Assembly: GCA_900155495.1 (NCBI GenBank)
Contig: FTLJ01000963.1
Coordinates: 19,101 to 83,100, forward strand
Source: Porogramme epimiltina
Taxonomy: Eukaryota; Basidiomycota; Agaricomycetes; Polyporales; Polyporaceae
Length of the DNA: 64,000 nt
Direction: 5' to 3'
The notes under the pieces were generated by a model that worked only from the letters and a program-made list of their open reading frames with translations, ran no database searches and had not been told where the DNA came from. Shown here piece after piece: positions 46,971-59,034 of the stretch (within the stretch, counting starts at the first letter, position 1; each line of letters opens with the position of its first letter). The translations under genes and the position numbers were made by a program.

Positions 46971-48687
46971 TCAGTCGTCTTCCGGCTGTACACACAAAGG
47001 CGATGCGCTCTTCATCAGCTCTAGCACCTCTGCGGTGCGCTTCCACTTCCCCGCGCCACCCTCCGAATGGAGAACGAGGTTAGGAAACAGGCGATGGAAG
47101 AACCGCGCCAACACCGCCGGGTCCTCGATCGCGCTCCTATACCCCGCGTCGACTAGCTCGAACGCCACGAGCGCGTGCGCGGGGGGCGGCTCCCCCGCCC
47201 GCGCCATCTCCGCCAGCTCAAACATCGACGGCGCGCGGACGGAGGGGAACATCACGCGCGCCAGCCGCGGGCACGCCGCCGCGGCGCGCGCGAGGGCCAT
47301 CGCGGAGAGCGGCGCGCAGCCCCGCGTGAGCGCGCACTCGAGGTGGAGCCGCTCGAGGCGTGGCCACGCGCGCGCGAGCGCGACGACGTCCGTGCCGGAG
47401 ACGGAGGCGGTGACGAGCTGCTTGATGCGGGAGACAAAGATGGGGTGGAGGGCGAAGCGGAACAAGGTGAGGCCGCGGATTTGGAGCGCGGGCGCGATGT
47501 ACGGGAGGAAGGGGCCGGAGAACACGGTCGTCTCCATGGAGGGTTTTATCGTGAAGTCGAGTATGTGGAGAGTGGAGGCGAATTGAGCGTTGAGAACTTC
47601 GCAGAGGAGGGGGAGGTGGGCGGGGTCAGGAATTCCGTCATCCCTGTCGACCCGCTCGAAGGTTTCGAGAGTGAATGATTGGAGGGGGGAGGTGAACTCC
47701 CGCAGGAGTTGTGTCGCTCTCTGCAACGTAAGGACTAGATGTCAGCGCACTGCTAGTGAAATTATGCGGACGGCGGGTGCCTCACCGCTAATGAGCTCTG
47801 CTCCCCATGGAATGGCAAGCGCAGCTTTAGCGTCTTTAGGTGTTGAAGGTTGATAGGACGCGCGACCACGGGATCAAGTTTAGTGTCGTGAACGTATGCC
47901 TCGTGGAGATGCGAAAAGTGGCCGATCATGTGTAGCCACGACCGTCGATTGGAATCCCGGCGCGACATTCGGAGGTACGCAAGGGACGGCGCCCTCTCCC
48001 CGAACTCCTTCATCAGCTCGCCAACAAACTGTTCTTCCTCCTCCAGGGGTCGTTCATGCGAGATGTACATGTCGGGGCTTCGGAACACAACGTGAAGCGA
48101 TTTCAGGGATGGAGAGATGACGCGAAGTGCGTCGGTCGGCCCCGGCACGTCCTGTGTCAGGCGCAATTTGGTGAGGCACGGGAAAAGTGGTATGTCCGGC
48201 CGGCCCTCGCCTACACCCCGAACCAGAGACGGGAGCTCGTCGCACATGAGGTTGTCGAACACACGAACCCAGCCGAAATACTGGGCATGCGGCGGCCTCC
48301 ACCCAGAACCGCTCTGTAGATACGACGTCAGTCACAGAGCGCGCATCAGCACGTCGGGCACACCTGTACCTTGGAAGGCGTTGAGTCTGGGGTGTCATGA
48401 GGGAGGTACTGAATCAGCCTTTGCAGTGGCCTGGTGTCGTCCAGATACCGCCATAGGACCGAGGCCGCCGGGCGAAAGAAAGCTCTGCAAACGCGCGCGC
48501 AGCGTGCGAGAGCTAGGCGTGATTTTTGCTTGCTGACAAGACGGCTGTCCTCGGTCTCCTCTGGCCCACCATCGACGCGCATTAGGTGCGGCGGGTCAAA
48601 AGCGTACCATTGGTGTTCATGGATCGCGAGATGCTCGAATATGCAGTAGAGGACGTCTTCGTTGTGTTGAATGTGTGGGGCGCCCAT
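46971..48687 (-). CDS. F-box/LRR-like protein, array 2 member B
   Basis: Three exons: 48687-48370, 48313-47786 and 47720-46971; 531 residues. The F-box-like part is IQHNEDVLYCIFEHLAIHE with ALARCARVCRAFFRPAASVLW. The middle exon opens with WRPPHAQYFGWV, parallel to WRPPPAQFRNWV in member A, and carries LTKLRLTQDVPGPTDAL and LKTLKLRLP. The last exon contains LERLHLECAL and the shared tail with DPAVLARFFHRLFPNLVL. The 3' half is GC-rich. Target unknown. Confidence 0.78.
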
Positions 48688-49072
48688 AGGTCAGAAATGG
48701 GATAGAATAGGGCGCAAAGTGCCCTGGATACGGGCATTAGGCGCGCTAATTGGGGCGAGACCAGCCTGAGACAGCCTCACCTGATGCGCCTGGAGTGCAG
48801 CGGGCGAGTTTGCCAGATCCGGAGCCACGACGCTAGCGTTGTTTATAAAGTGCCTTAGTGCATCGCTTTTCGTGCCTGATAACAAGTGCCAACCGCCCGA
48901 CGAACGCCATCGACTCACGGCCGACATGCCCACCGTGAGCTGTGTAAACAGCACCGCGTTCATAAGGACTATTATATATCCAACAATGAATGATACAGTG
49001 TGCTCCGGACGTCAGCACCCGTCAGCACCAACCACGGAAAAACTACGGGGAACCTGCTATGCACTACGCGGC
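48688..49072. other. Intergenic in F-box array 2
   Basis: Promoter of member B and 3' flank of member C; nothing else seen. Confidence 0.45.
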
Positions 49073-50744
49073 TCAACCGAACATCCGCATCACGCGCCTC
49101 CTTACCACCTCTTCGATCGTCTCCCGCCACCGCTCCGCCGCGCGAGGAGGGCACCTCCATTCCGTGTCCGGGAACAACGAATCCAGCGCCTCCGCGACCT
49201 GCAACGGGTCCGAGATCTTCGAGTGCCGTCCATCGTCGGAAAGGCTGAACGAGCGCAGCGATCGCACAACTGGCCATTCAGCCATTGTGTGCGAGCGCGT
49301 GGGAGACGTAAGGGCATCGGCGTGCCCTGCCTTGTGAGTGCGCGCGACAGGAGGAGGGGCGCTGTTGAGTCCAGGGACGACGAGGTCGACGAGGTGCGGG
49401 CAGTGGCGTGATACGCCCACAAGCTCCGCGATAGTCGGGAAGGCTGTTGCGGTGCCATGATGGACGTGCAGCGTCGTTGCATTTGGCCAGGCCTCGGCCA
49501 GCTTCTCGAGGCAGCGGCCAGACGAGGGTGTTAGCGCTACGTCGGGCGGGATCGCAATCCGAATGTCTTCGAGGTCGTGCAGGTCGAGTAGTGGTTCGAT
49601 GTATGCGACAAGGGATTGGGGGTGTACGCTTGTACTGGCTAGGTGGAGTTTTTCGGTGGACAGTTCCAATTTGCGGAGGGTGGACGCAAACTGAACGCGA
49701 ATGATGTCACAGACGTCGTGCACTGAGTTGATAGTCCCGTTCGCGAGACCACAATTCTGGATGAGGAGGGTGTGTAGATTCCGGGACGATATGGATGATA
49801 GCAGCGTAGAAACCGCTGATAAAGGCGCATACAGGGTGTCCAAGGTGAGGGTCTTGAGAGATGGGAACGCTTTCTGGCCCAAACCGGAAGGTACGTTGGT
49901 CGGTAAACACAGTTTCAGATGCTGTAGATGAGGGAGTGAAGCAAGGGGAAGGAGAATGGGAGCTGTGTCGGGCGCAACGTACATGCGTTGAAGCATGTCT
50001 ACGGATTCTAGGTGAGTGAAGCATCCGATCGTCTCCAGCCAGGATCCTCGCGCGGCAACCGACGTGGAGATCCGGAGGTAACGAAGCAGGGGAGCTTTGG
50101 CGGCCACTTTGGGTAGGAGATCGCGGACATATGCTTCGCATTCGGAAAGGGAATGCGTTTCACCTTTTCGAGCGGACGACCTCCGGAAGACGATGTGAAG
50201 GCTACGGAGAGCAGGAGATACTGCTTGAAGGAGTCCTGCGTCCCCGGGGACATATTGCACCCAGCGGAGATGTTGGAGGTTTGGTAGGAGTGGGAGGTCC
50301 CTGGCTATTGGCAGCCCATCGGTGGGTCGGGAGCTATGAATCGCTCGAACGTGCTTCGCGTACAGAGACGCCAGGCTCTGCGGTGAGAGCTGGGGCCGTT
50401 TCTATCAATCAGTTAGCGTGTAGACGCTGTCTTCAGGGTAATGACGGACGTACGTCATGATGGATTGGGGTACCGAGGATGGCCACAAGGGGTGACAGAG
50501 AGTCCACATTCTTCCACAAGACAGCAATCGCGGGGCCGAAGAATGCCCGGCAGACACGCGCGCACCTGGCAAGGGTGGCACGGCGCTCTGCCTCAGGCTT
50601 GCAGGAGTACCACGACTGGGGGCCTTCTATCAGCGCATCGTAGTCGTACCATGCCGCCTCAGGTGTTGCGAGCTGGTCGAATATTGTGAAGAGGATGTCG
50701 TAGCATGATAGAGCGCGATGTTGGGCCGCGTGTGGAGTGTGCAT
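49073..50744 (-). CDS. F-box/LRR-like protein, array 2 member C
   Basis: Two exons, 50744-50454 and 50401-49073; 539 residues. The F-box-like part reads LSCYDILFTIFDQLATPEAAWYD with LARCARVCRAFFGPAIAVLW. The long second exon matches exons 2 and 3 of members A and B fused: LQHLRWVQYV, LRSLHIVFRR, LQHLKLCLP, LRKLELSTE and SDPLQVAEALDSLFP. So this copy lost an intron or the others gained one. An upstream in-frame ATG at 50801 exists, but a TATA-like sequence just downstream of it favours 50744. Target unknown. Confidence 0.78.
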
Positions 50745-51767
50745 TATGCCGTCAATCCTTTGAAACCTGGGAGGGTGGGCGTATAAGTACTGCCTAGGCA
50801 TTGAGATCGCAAGATTGTATCGTACCTGGGGGTGGTCGGAACGGGCGCAAACTTGAGACCGTTCCGGGCGGGTATGGGTCGGCCGCTCTAGCTCCTTGCC
50901 TGGGTCCTTTTATCACAGTGCCCGGGTGTGCCAAGGGAAATGAGGTCCGGTGGTCCACACTGGTACTGCCTCGCCTTCTATTTCACCATGACCGCTTGAC
51001 GTTCCCGTGGTCAGCGCGCAAATTAAGACAGAACCCATAAGGGACGAGGAGGATCCCGCAAACGCCGTACACCTACGTAACGTTGGGGCGATCCGAGGGA
51101 ACCGACCTCAACTATGATGACGAAAGTGTCAGTGGGATGTCTACGGATGGCCATGCGCATGGAACGCGCTTGTGCGCTGGAATGCCACACGCCGTGAATG
51201 AGACTTTGAGCTTCCCTGGTTCGCAATCCATATACAAAGAGAGACGTACGAAAGCAGGTGATCATAGACCGGTGCCACGACCTCTGAGTTGAGGCAATAG
51301 TCTCCCATCCCAGTACTTCGGAGTAATAGGACCCGTCCACCGTGCGCGCTGACTTGATCAGTGATTGACACCTCGGGCCTCAGGCATAGTCATAGTTTGC
51401 AGACCCTCATGTTGATCGGCACAGACCTTGTTGAGCTTGGGGAGAGGGGAGGCGAGATGAAGCGACGCCGGAATGAAACTCGTCATAGATTCATCGTGGG
51501 TGTGGATTTGATCAAGCCCGGCCAATGGAACGACGAAGGTATGACAATGAAGGACATGAGAGTACTCGACATGTACAGAGGATGATGGCCTGCGCACGGT
51601 TAGCTCCGGTGGGCGCTTCTTGTCCTCAAGCATGCATAGACAGGACAGAGATGGAGAAAACCGCGGTAGACACAATCTTTCGGGTGCAGTGTACTCCGGC
51701 GACAAATGTTAATAAAAAAGAACGCGCTCCAGCAACTTCAGTGATAATGTCAACTAGAGCCAAAATA
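50745..51767. other. Intergenic up to tRNA-Val
   Basis: Promoter of F-box array 2 member C; about 1 kb with no recognisable gene. The T-run of the tRNA terminator lies at 51762-51765 on the minus strand. Confidence 0.45.
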
Positions 51768-51841
51768 TGAGTCGACCCAGGCTCGAACTGAGGACCTTCT
51801 GTGTGTTAGACAGATGCGATAACCAACTACGCCATCGACCC
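51768..51841 (-). tRNA. tRNA-Val(AAC), no intron
   Basis: Acceptor GGGTCGA pairs with TCGACTC, discriminator A. D-arm GGCGTAGTTGGTTATCGC, anticodon arm TCTGT-CTAACAC-ACAGA with anticodon AAC (51805-51807), T-arm CTCAG-TTCGAGC-CTGGG. A TTTT terminator follows. All arms fold. Confidence 0.96.
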
Positions 51842-51896
51842 TTAAAAGGTACCTATTAATTCATTATATATCGTGGATTGTAGCCAGCGTCTCGTC

Positions 51897-53039
51897 ATGC
51901 CACTTTCGCCGACCCCGTTGCGAATTAGCTTCCTCTCCCAACCTCTTCCACTGTTGGTCATGATATCCTTGTTTTACTTACTTCCGTCTGAGCTGCGCAC
52001 TATGATTAAAGACCTCATTCCGTCGTGGGACATCAGAACACATGCTTGTCTTTATCTTTCAAGCCCTGTCTGTGCCGACATTTACGACTCTCATCCCGAC
52101 AACGATGCATTTTGGAAGCTGGCGTGCTGGCAAGCTGGCATAGGACTCCTCTATGGAGAGGATGAAGCAAAAGTGAAGTGGAGAGACGTCGCCGTCAATA
52201 CCATGGAGAAGGATGGCTTATGTGACCATCCTGAGTGCGGGGCGTCTCTGCTGGAATATAATCGTGCGTTCGTTCCTCGTCTTTGTGAGGTCATATCTAC
52301 ATACTTCGCGTAGAGGCACGTATGCGTAGTGCTTCTGCATTCGTCGAGCCTTTTAAACCTCTCTGCAAAAATTTCAACGCTTCACAAGCCTCGTTTGGGC
52401 CGCATCGTATTTTCGGTTACATTGGCTTCAGGTCAACTACCAACACAGACTCTGAAGCCTCTATGACCCTGGAGCGAGATGCGTACTTACGCCGCGTCGA
52501 CGTGCGCGTGGAAGAAGTCAGTGGCTCTAGGCCATCAATCTTTATAGACGTACTACCCATCGAAGCAAGTGATTATTTAAACCACCATCCTCTAGTCCTA
52601 CGCAGTTTTGCTACGAAAACACCGGTCACCAAGTTCGAACTCCACGTCTTGTGGCGACCGTACACGTTGCTCAACATGAACAAATTTCGGCCTGTTCTTG
52701 TTCGCGACCTTATCTGTGCCATACACGACAAGTGAGTAGCCCGGGTAGATATATGCAACGTTCGCCTCTTAGCAAATAACATGAGTAGAATCGACAGTGT
52801 TCCGTCAAAAGGCGATCTCGACGACTATCTATTCTATCACCGCAGTTGCTTAGAACGTGCTGAAGTCAAGGACCTCCCAAAGACTGCTCGCGAAGTCCTA
52901 ACTACTTGGTGAGTCCGAGATGATCTAGTCTCAAGAGGATAGAGCACACCTCACATCTCATGACAGTCCAATCTCGTGGCTCGAGCTTCGAGAAGTTGAC
53001 GACGATGTTGGTCAGATGTTGAGCGTCCGCCTGGAGTAA
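51897..53039 (+). CDS. F-box-like protein of unknown target
   Basis: Four exons: 51897-52263, 52314-52731, 52789-52908 and 52967-53039; 325 residues, all joins in frame. After a hydrophobic start, residues ~20-70 read LLPSELRTMIKDLIPSWDI and FWKLACWQAGIGLL, which fits the F-box-like head of a basidiomycete family that continues with a Cys pair (CDHPECG). The rest, with GYIGFRS and a region of mixed strands, has no domain I can name. It is unrelated in sequence to the two F-box arrays. It starts 56 bases from tRNA-Val, which is on the opposite strand, so the two promoters nearly touch. Confidence 0.62.
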
Positions 53040-53494
53040 GGCTGTAGCTCCCATGTTCAATACGTTGTCACGTTTTGAACGCTGCGTGAACTATGGCCTG
53101 TGAGTGCGTCGATTTCACTCTAGGCAGACGAGCGCGGCTGACTATTACCGTGTTCCCGCTAGCAAATTAGTTCTGCTCATTCCTCGAACAAAAGTGAGAA
53201 ACTTCGCAGATGCTACGAATTCCTTGGAAGGGACTTCAAGGGAGACAATCTTCAACACGTATTCTATGGCGCATGTCCCTCGGTGTAGCTTCAGCTGCAC
53301 AGCGCTTGCTCATCTTGAGGCTGTTGTTATCCTAGCTCAATTTAGCATTCACCGCACATAGAACCTGCGTTCTCGGTGGCTGACACCAGTATTACGATAC
53401 TGACTGTCATGCATCTCTTACCTAACATTCCACATCCACCCTCTTCCGCGCTTCGCTACTCACCTCCTCTCGCTTCTGCTCGAATTCCAACCCT
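53040..53494. other. Intergenic with an 86-codon open frame
   Basis: The frame at 53104-53361 could be a leftover 3' exon of the F-box-like gene but has no clear splice connection. The last ~70 bases are a pyrimidine-rich leader for the next gene. Confidence 0.35.
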
Positions 53495-54564
53495 ATGGCC
53501 TCACCTAACATCTCACTCGGAGCATCGTGCTCTACCGACAACGACCGCATCGACCCGGGTAGTGGCCGGTTTTCCGGCGACTGTGGCGACACCGGCTTCT
53601 GCTCGGGCCCGACCAACGGCACCTGCCAGCCCCGCCAGTGCCGCCGCGACGAGTTCCCGTTCGGGTTCGACGCGGGCGCGCCCCTCCCACCCCTCTGCAA
53701 GGACGGGTTCTACTGCCCGGACGAGGGGAGCGGGTGCAAGCCTTTGCTGCAGGTCGGGCAGACGTGCCAGATCGACCGCGACGAGCAGTGCACCCCGCCC
53801 CCGAACGCGCGGGATCTGGCGGGGAACGCGTCGCGTAGCGCGAATGGGTCGGTGTGTCTCAAGTCGACGTGCACGTGCGTGTTTCGCGTTCGCTGCCGTC
53901 CTCACATGCACTGAACTCCGCGTCGACAGGTACGCCAATCGCACGTTGGGACAGCCCTGCGTCCTAGACGTCGCGACGTATACGGATGGAACATACCGGA
54001 ACGTCATCTCGCGGCATAACTGCAGGACACCGCGTTTCTACTGCCATGGAGAGTACAACATGTGTATTCCAACCCAGCGATTCGGAGAGGCTTGCGCTTC
54101 TGCCCAAGAATGTCGATCGGTAATGGCGTCCTCCCTGGATGGGATCGTGTGCTGACGACTGCATTCTCATAGTTCAACTGTGGACCGAAAGGGGTTTGCA
54201 TCGACCCGCCTGGGACCCCAGGACATGTTGCGGTGTGGCAACTCGTACTGACGGGATTGTGCATCCTTGCAGGTGCGTTCCACCTCAGTACCAACGTCCT
54301 TGTATTCTTACTTTTGTGACGTAGCGATGGCGGCAGTCGTCGTAATGCTCGTTTTCGTTCACCAACGCCTCCGACTGAAGAAGTACCGCGAGATTCGAGA
54401 GTACTATGAGGAACAGATGAGGTACCTTGTCTTTCATATCAAGGAGTGGCGCCTGTTTAACTTGAGCCATGTTTCCCTCCAGCTTGCGAAGATCCCTTTC
54501 TGCCCTACACGCCGCTGCGGCTGACCGTTACAGCTGTGAAAAGGCAAAGGACTGGTATGACTGA
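53495..54564 (+). CDS. Cys-rich single-pass membrane protein
   Basis: Exons 53495-53881, 53932-54120 (approximate end), 54172-54270, 54327-54420 and 54481-54564. The outer part has many Cys (SCSTDND, GDTGFCSG, GTCQPRQCRRDEFPFG, PPLCKDGFYCPDEGSGC) and the second exon adds NRTLGQPCVLD and CHGEYNMC. One membrane helix follows (AVWQLVLTGLCILA joined to AMAAVVVMLVFVH), then a basic RLRLKKYREIREYYEEQM tail. I recall similar proteins in other basidiomycetes beginning with a signal peptide before ISLG; here only MASPN precedes it and no splice acceptor lies between the upstream stop and this ATG. Function unknown. Confidence 0.65.
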
Positions 54565-55892
54565 TGAGGGTTATGATGTCGATATATTGTTTCTTCGCTA
54601 TCCACTCGTTTATACCTCAATTTGAAAGGGCTTTGGTGACTATCTCTTGTTCCGCCACCTTCAGTACAAACACGGTTTCGGGTCGATCAAAGGGCTTTGG
54701 TGCCAAGGTCAAGTCTTTTCTAAGCAAGCTAATTGTCCTTGAGAGTATTATATATGCAGAGATGCGTCCGAGATATCCTCATCCCAATCCACTTCTGCAA
54801 TGCGCCTCCCTCCCACTTTGATCCTCGTACACTTACAGCATCTGTTGGCAGATTCGCTTCTCACTATCATCCTAGAGCCTATAGGAAATAGTGGAACGGT
54901 CTTTCCTATTAGCCTATCAGCCTTACACAAACATCACCTCGATGCGGAAATCGGAGGGAGGCGGAATGGTGATAGCTTCAAATTGGAGAGCAGCACTAGC
55001 CTGGGTCGTCAAAGTACACACCCAAGTCCAAGAGCGCTCACGCAGCACCTGTAAAGCCACCGTACGGTTGTGAGTGCCTACTCGAAAATTGCGCTATCTC
55101 TTAGGTTGCTGATACAGTATTCCCAGCACTACTTCGGAGCGTCGAATGAAGCGGCTAATCGAACGAGGTTCTCAAGGCTCGAAACAGGCACCTTCGAAAC
55201 TCCCAACCGAAGTGTGCGTCCCCCTAAGTCACTGTTCAGGTATTCGTCTTGACAATTACAACCAGGCTCCCCGACTCTAGAGTTCCTAGCTAGGTCGATT
55301 TGGTCACCTCAGGGATTGCAGTCCTAGCGAGGGCTGTAAACAAAATCTCCAGGTATGTGACCCCGACATACTTTCTGCGGCCAAGATCATCTACTTTCAC
55401 TTCTATGCCTGACATTTGACTCTCCCAAAGGTTCCATGTTGCAGTCGATGGACGGGGTACATGGACACCTTAGGGCGAGTCGGGCGTGTACTTGGCATGT
55501 GGATGTGGTGATACGCATGTCCGCGACTCATAGATGGCCACTGAATGTTGGAGAAAGTACCCGTACCAACGCAGCTTGGTGACCTTCGTATACGAGTATC
55601 CTTCCGAGATTGTTCCCTGTGCCTGAACTCCGTAGTAGATTATGGTTCCATAAAATTAACCATACATTGTTTAATACAAAAACCATGACAAGGCAGCAAC
55701 CGTGCATGTCTGCCAATTTCTGTGTATAGAATATCCTGCCATGTACGTCATAAGTCCCAAAAAGAGCGGTGTGATGATGTCAGCAGAGGCGCGGGAGCTG
55801 GGACCGAGCGTCTCGCACTGCCAGGCCCACTGCCTGGCTACTGTGGTCAGCCACTCTTTCGTCGTCTGTCCTAGCCTTTCTCCTCCGCCGTC
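54565..55892. other. Intergenic with possible decayed gene
   Basis: About 1.3 kb. The minus strand holds two protein-like stretches near 54917-55290 that do not join in frame (see the pseudogene entry). The rest, including the CRIPT promoter, appears empty. Confidence 0.4.
54917..55290 (-). pseudogene. Possible decayed gene fragment
   Basis: Two pieces read like real protein: one with GGRTLRLGVSKVPVSSLENL (about 55240-55135) and a later one with LRERSWTWVCTLTT ending in a stop near 54917. No donor/acceptor pair joins them in phase and stops lie close on both sides. No family recognised. It may be a broken gene or chance. Confidence 0.3.
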
Positions 55893-56363
55893 ATGGTCTG
55901 CAAGAAGTGCGAGTCGGTATGTGTAGGATGTTCTTGTGCCCCAAAATACACACTGAATGAAGTGTTACGAACAGAAAACCTCCAAGCTCGCCGCACCCGA
56001 TCCATTCAAGTCAACCTCTGCGGCTATCAAGGAGGGCTCACGAAAAGTTGGAGAGAACAAGCTGTTGAGTCGGCCAGGGAGCTCTAGGAATAGGTTCCAG
56101 GTGTGCTGCTACCTTACCCTATGCCGCGGAAGAGCTGTCGCAACTTACGCGTCCATCGTAGCCTTACCAAGGTAAATGTAAAGACTGCAAGTCGACGGTG
56201 ACTCAGAACAAGGCAAAGTACTGCCATGGTGCGTTCGTCAGTGCCTCTTCCTCCTTTATGTACCGACAAGGCGTATATAGGATGCGCGTATAAAAAGGGT
56301 ATATGTGCGATCTGTGGCAAGCAAGTGCTGGACACGACTGGTTATGTTATGTCATCGAAGTAG
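55893..56363 (+). CDS. CRIPT: CRIPT (cysteine-rich PDZ-binding protein) homologue
   Basis: Small conserved eukaryotic zinc-binding protein, associated with the minor spliceosome in animals and widely conserved as a Cys-rich protein. Four exons: 55893-55916, 55975-56100, 56162-56228 and 56281-56363; 99 residues, close to the usual ~100. Motifs: MVCKKCE at the start, GSRKVGENKLLS, then CKDCKSTVTQ, YCHGCAYKKGICAICGK and a C-terminal VLDTTGYVMSSK. All CxxC pairs of the family are present. First exon is only 24 bases. The animal PDZ-binding C terminus is not conserved here, as expected in a fungus. Confidence 0.93.
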
Positions 56364-56878
56364 GCGGCCGGTGCCGGTGGCCTCACGCTCTTATCCGCCG
56401 CCAACGACTGGTATGGACTTCTTAGACGTGTATTCTGACGAAGCTGTACGTTATGTATTCTAATATATCCTTGCCCTTTCTCCGCCAAAAAGAGCTCGCA
56501 ACGGTTATGATGTTCATTCCCCCAGTATTCGCCGTCAAGTCCCTCATGGCCCCTGATGGCGTCCAGCGGCGTCAGCGAGCTCGTGTGCTCGCCACATCCG
56601 GACGGCTGTATTCCGGGGGCGTCAGCTATTCGGGGCAGGTCTTTACCTTCACACAAGGGCTGACGCCCTCGAGTCTTGTTCGGGTCACGCTCGCCATGCT
56701 AGCCAGCCTCGCTCGTGTCCGTCAGCCTCGACGAGCATGCCCTATATCTGCTCCATCTGTGCTGCAGGATGCCTCATGAGCTGCACCGAGAGCTCTTTCC
56801 ATTCTCCCCTAACGTCCCGATAACCTTCGCGGCGACCACCAGCACCCCCACCCAAGGTTACTCGTGGAAACATTCGCG
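56364..56878. other. Intergenic between CRIPT and kinase
   Basis: Kinase promoter region; an in-frame upstream ATG (56769) exists but the splice-supported start is 56879. Nothing else recognised. Confidence 0.4.
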
Positions 56879-58870
56879 ATGTTTGAACAGGACATCGGGG
56901 AATACGTGCGTCGTCATTTCATCCCACTACATTCTTTCCCAACCAACACACCCGCAGACCCTCTGCGAGTTCGAGATCATCGACCCAGTCAAGGACCTCG
57001 GTGACACGTACTCGCTCGGCAGCCCCAACCCTAACGACAGCTCCTTCTTCCCCATCTCCGCCCCCTGCTCGCCACTCTCAGCCTCCTCAGCCGGTTCCCC
57101 GTGCCCCTCCTCGCCCGATGCCGAGTTCCCTCCCAACCTGTTCTCCCCGACGACCGCCTCCGAGCCCTCGTTCTTCACATCCACCCCGCCGCGCCCACGC
57201 GCCCGCACGCGGCCCCGCCCACGACCCCTCGCGGCTTCTGACTTCCGCCCGCTTCGCGTGCTCGGGCGCGGCGGGCACGGCACCGTGTTTCTCGTGGCGG
57301 ACGCGCACACGGGGCGGCGCCTCGCGATGAAGGTCGTCGCGAAGAACGGACTCCGCCTGCGCGAGTACCCAGCGGTGTTCGCGGAACAAGCGGTGGCACG
57401 TGCGCTCTCCGAGGACCCCGTGAAGCCAGGTGGGCGGGGAGGGAAGCGGGACGGAAGGGGTGGGGGCGAGGGTGAGGGGCGGACGGGATGGTTCGTGCCG
57501 CTCCTTGGCAGCTTCGAGGACACCGATAACTTCTACTTCGTCATGGTGCGCGTCTTGTCTCGAAATCGACGGTTTGGGGGTGTAGGGCTGACGTGATCGG
57601 GGCTCATAGGAATATTACCCGTACGGGGACTTGATGCAGTGGATGCGGCGGTTTGGGACAGTACCGGAGTACCAGGCTCGCCTCTGGTGCGCAGAGCTCG
57701 TGAGTCGCCCGCCCTTTCTCTTCTCCGCGCGCTAGCCTGACGGGGGGCGGTCGGCCGGACCAACAGCTCATCGCGCTCGAACGCCTGCACGCGCGCCGGA
57801 TAGTGCACCGCGACATCAAGCCGGATAACGTCCTCATCGACGAGGACGGGCATGTCTCCCTCGCCGACTTTGGGATCGCGCGCGACTTTCACGGCGGGGA
57901 GGCTGGGGCGCGGCCGTGGGATCGCGTGCAGCCGTGGGGCCAGGAGGGTGACATCGGCGCGGACGCAGCGGCGGCTGGCAAGGGCGCGAGGAAGCGGGCC
58001 GGGGAAGAGACGCACTCGCTGGTGGGCACCCCAGGGTACACAGCGCCGGAGGTGTACTCTGGGACGTATTCGTACGGGGCGGATGTGTGGGGCGTGGGGG
58101 TCATTCTTTACGGCATGATCGTTGGGAAGGTGCGTTGTGTGGCCAACTTGGTTGTGTCTTGTTTTGCTGATCGTCTCTTGACCGTTAAAGCTGCCATTTG
58201 GGTTGAAGCCCAACGAACAGGGCCTCGAGGAGCTGATTTCGAGGACGGACAGCTATGCGGCGGACTTTGAGTTGCCGGAGTTCGTGCATCCAGACTTGAG
58301 GGATCTCCTGACCAAGGTGTGTGGATACGCGCGCCCTTTCGAAGGCTGATGACGAAGTAGTCGCTCGAAGATGCTGGAGAAGGATCCTGCGAAGCGGCCG
58401 TCTATCCGGAAGTTGAAGAAGCACGAGTGGTTCTGCGGAATGTGAGTCTTGCCGGCTCTATCGACGTTTGCTCGCATTGACCTTGAGACAGCAACTGGAA
58501 GTTCATTGAGGTGCGCGCGCCGAATCCCTACCCCAGCGAGTCGCGGGTGGTCTTCGATACCGAGGAAGAGGTAAGTGCGAATACTTTCTTCAAAGGCTTC
58601 CGTCTCACAACTTGTGTGCAGGATATCACCATTCCATATGGTCGGCCATATGACGCTTCGGAACGTCCCCCGCACCCGTGGTTCGAGTGGGTGTCGCCCA
58701 CCTTGCGCGGAAACGACGACTCCTACAACCTGTCCCACGACTGGACCCTGGGCTCCGCGTACTTCGGCGACAGCGGTAGCGAGGAGTGCTATGATGTGGA
58801 AGGCGGGAGGCGGCCGACTGTGATGCAGAGGATGAAGGGATGGCTGAAGAAGCCGCGACCGGGACCATGA
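56879..58870 (+). CDS. Ser/Thr protein kinase, AGC-like
   Basis: Eight exons: 56879-56905, 56958-57545, 57610-57699, 57767-58129, 58191-58316, 58371-58441, 58492-58570 and 58622-58870; 530 residues. The first exon gives MFEQDIGEY, followed by a Ser/Pro-rich region (~20-90). Kinase features: GRGGHGTVF (Gly loop), AMKVVAK (Lys), HRDIKPDN (catalytic), DFGIA, then an unusually long Gly/Ala/Arg-rich activation-loop insert before SLVGTPGYTAPEV (TAPE in place of APE), and WGVGVILYGMIVGKLPFG. The end (LEKDPAKRPS, NWKFIEVRAPNP) resembles AGC kinases and their C-terminal extension. Catalytic residues are complete, so it should be active. Substrate unknown. Confidence 0.87.
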
Positions 58871-59034
58871 GACGGTTTCATTGATGGGATATGCACGGTA
58901 TTTGGGCATTTGGGTATTCGTGAGTCCAATACATGGAGGCCCAGTTCGTCGTCGAGAGACGGGACATACATGAACATCAGGGCGCGTCACATCAAGCCAA
59001 GGCGGGCACATACCAGCCCTCCCCGACCATTTTA

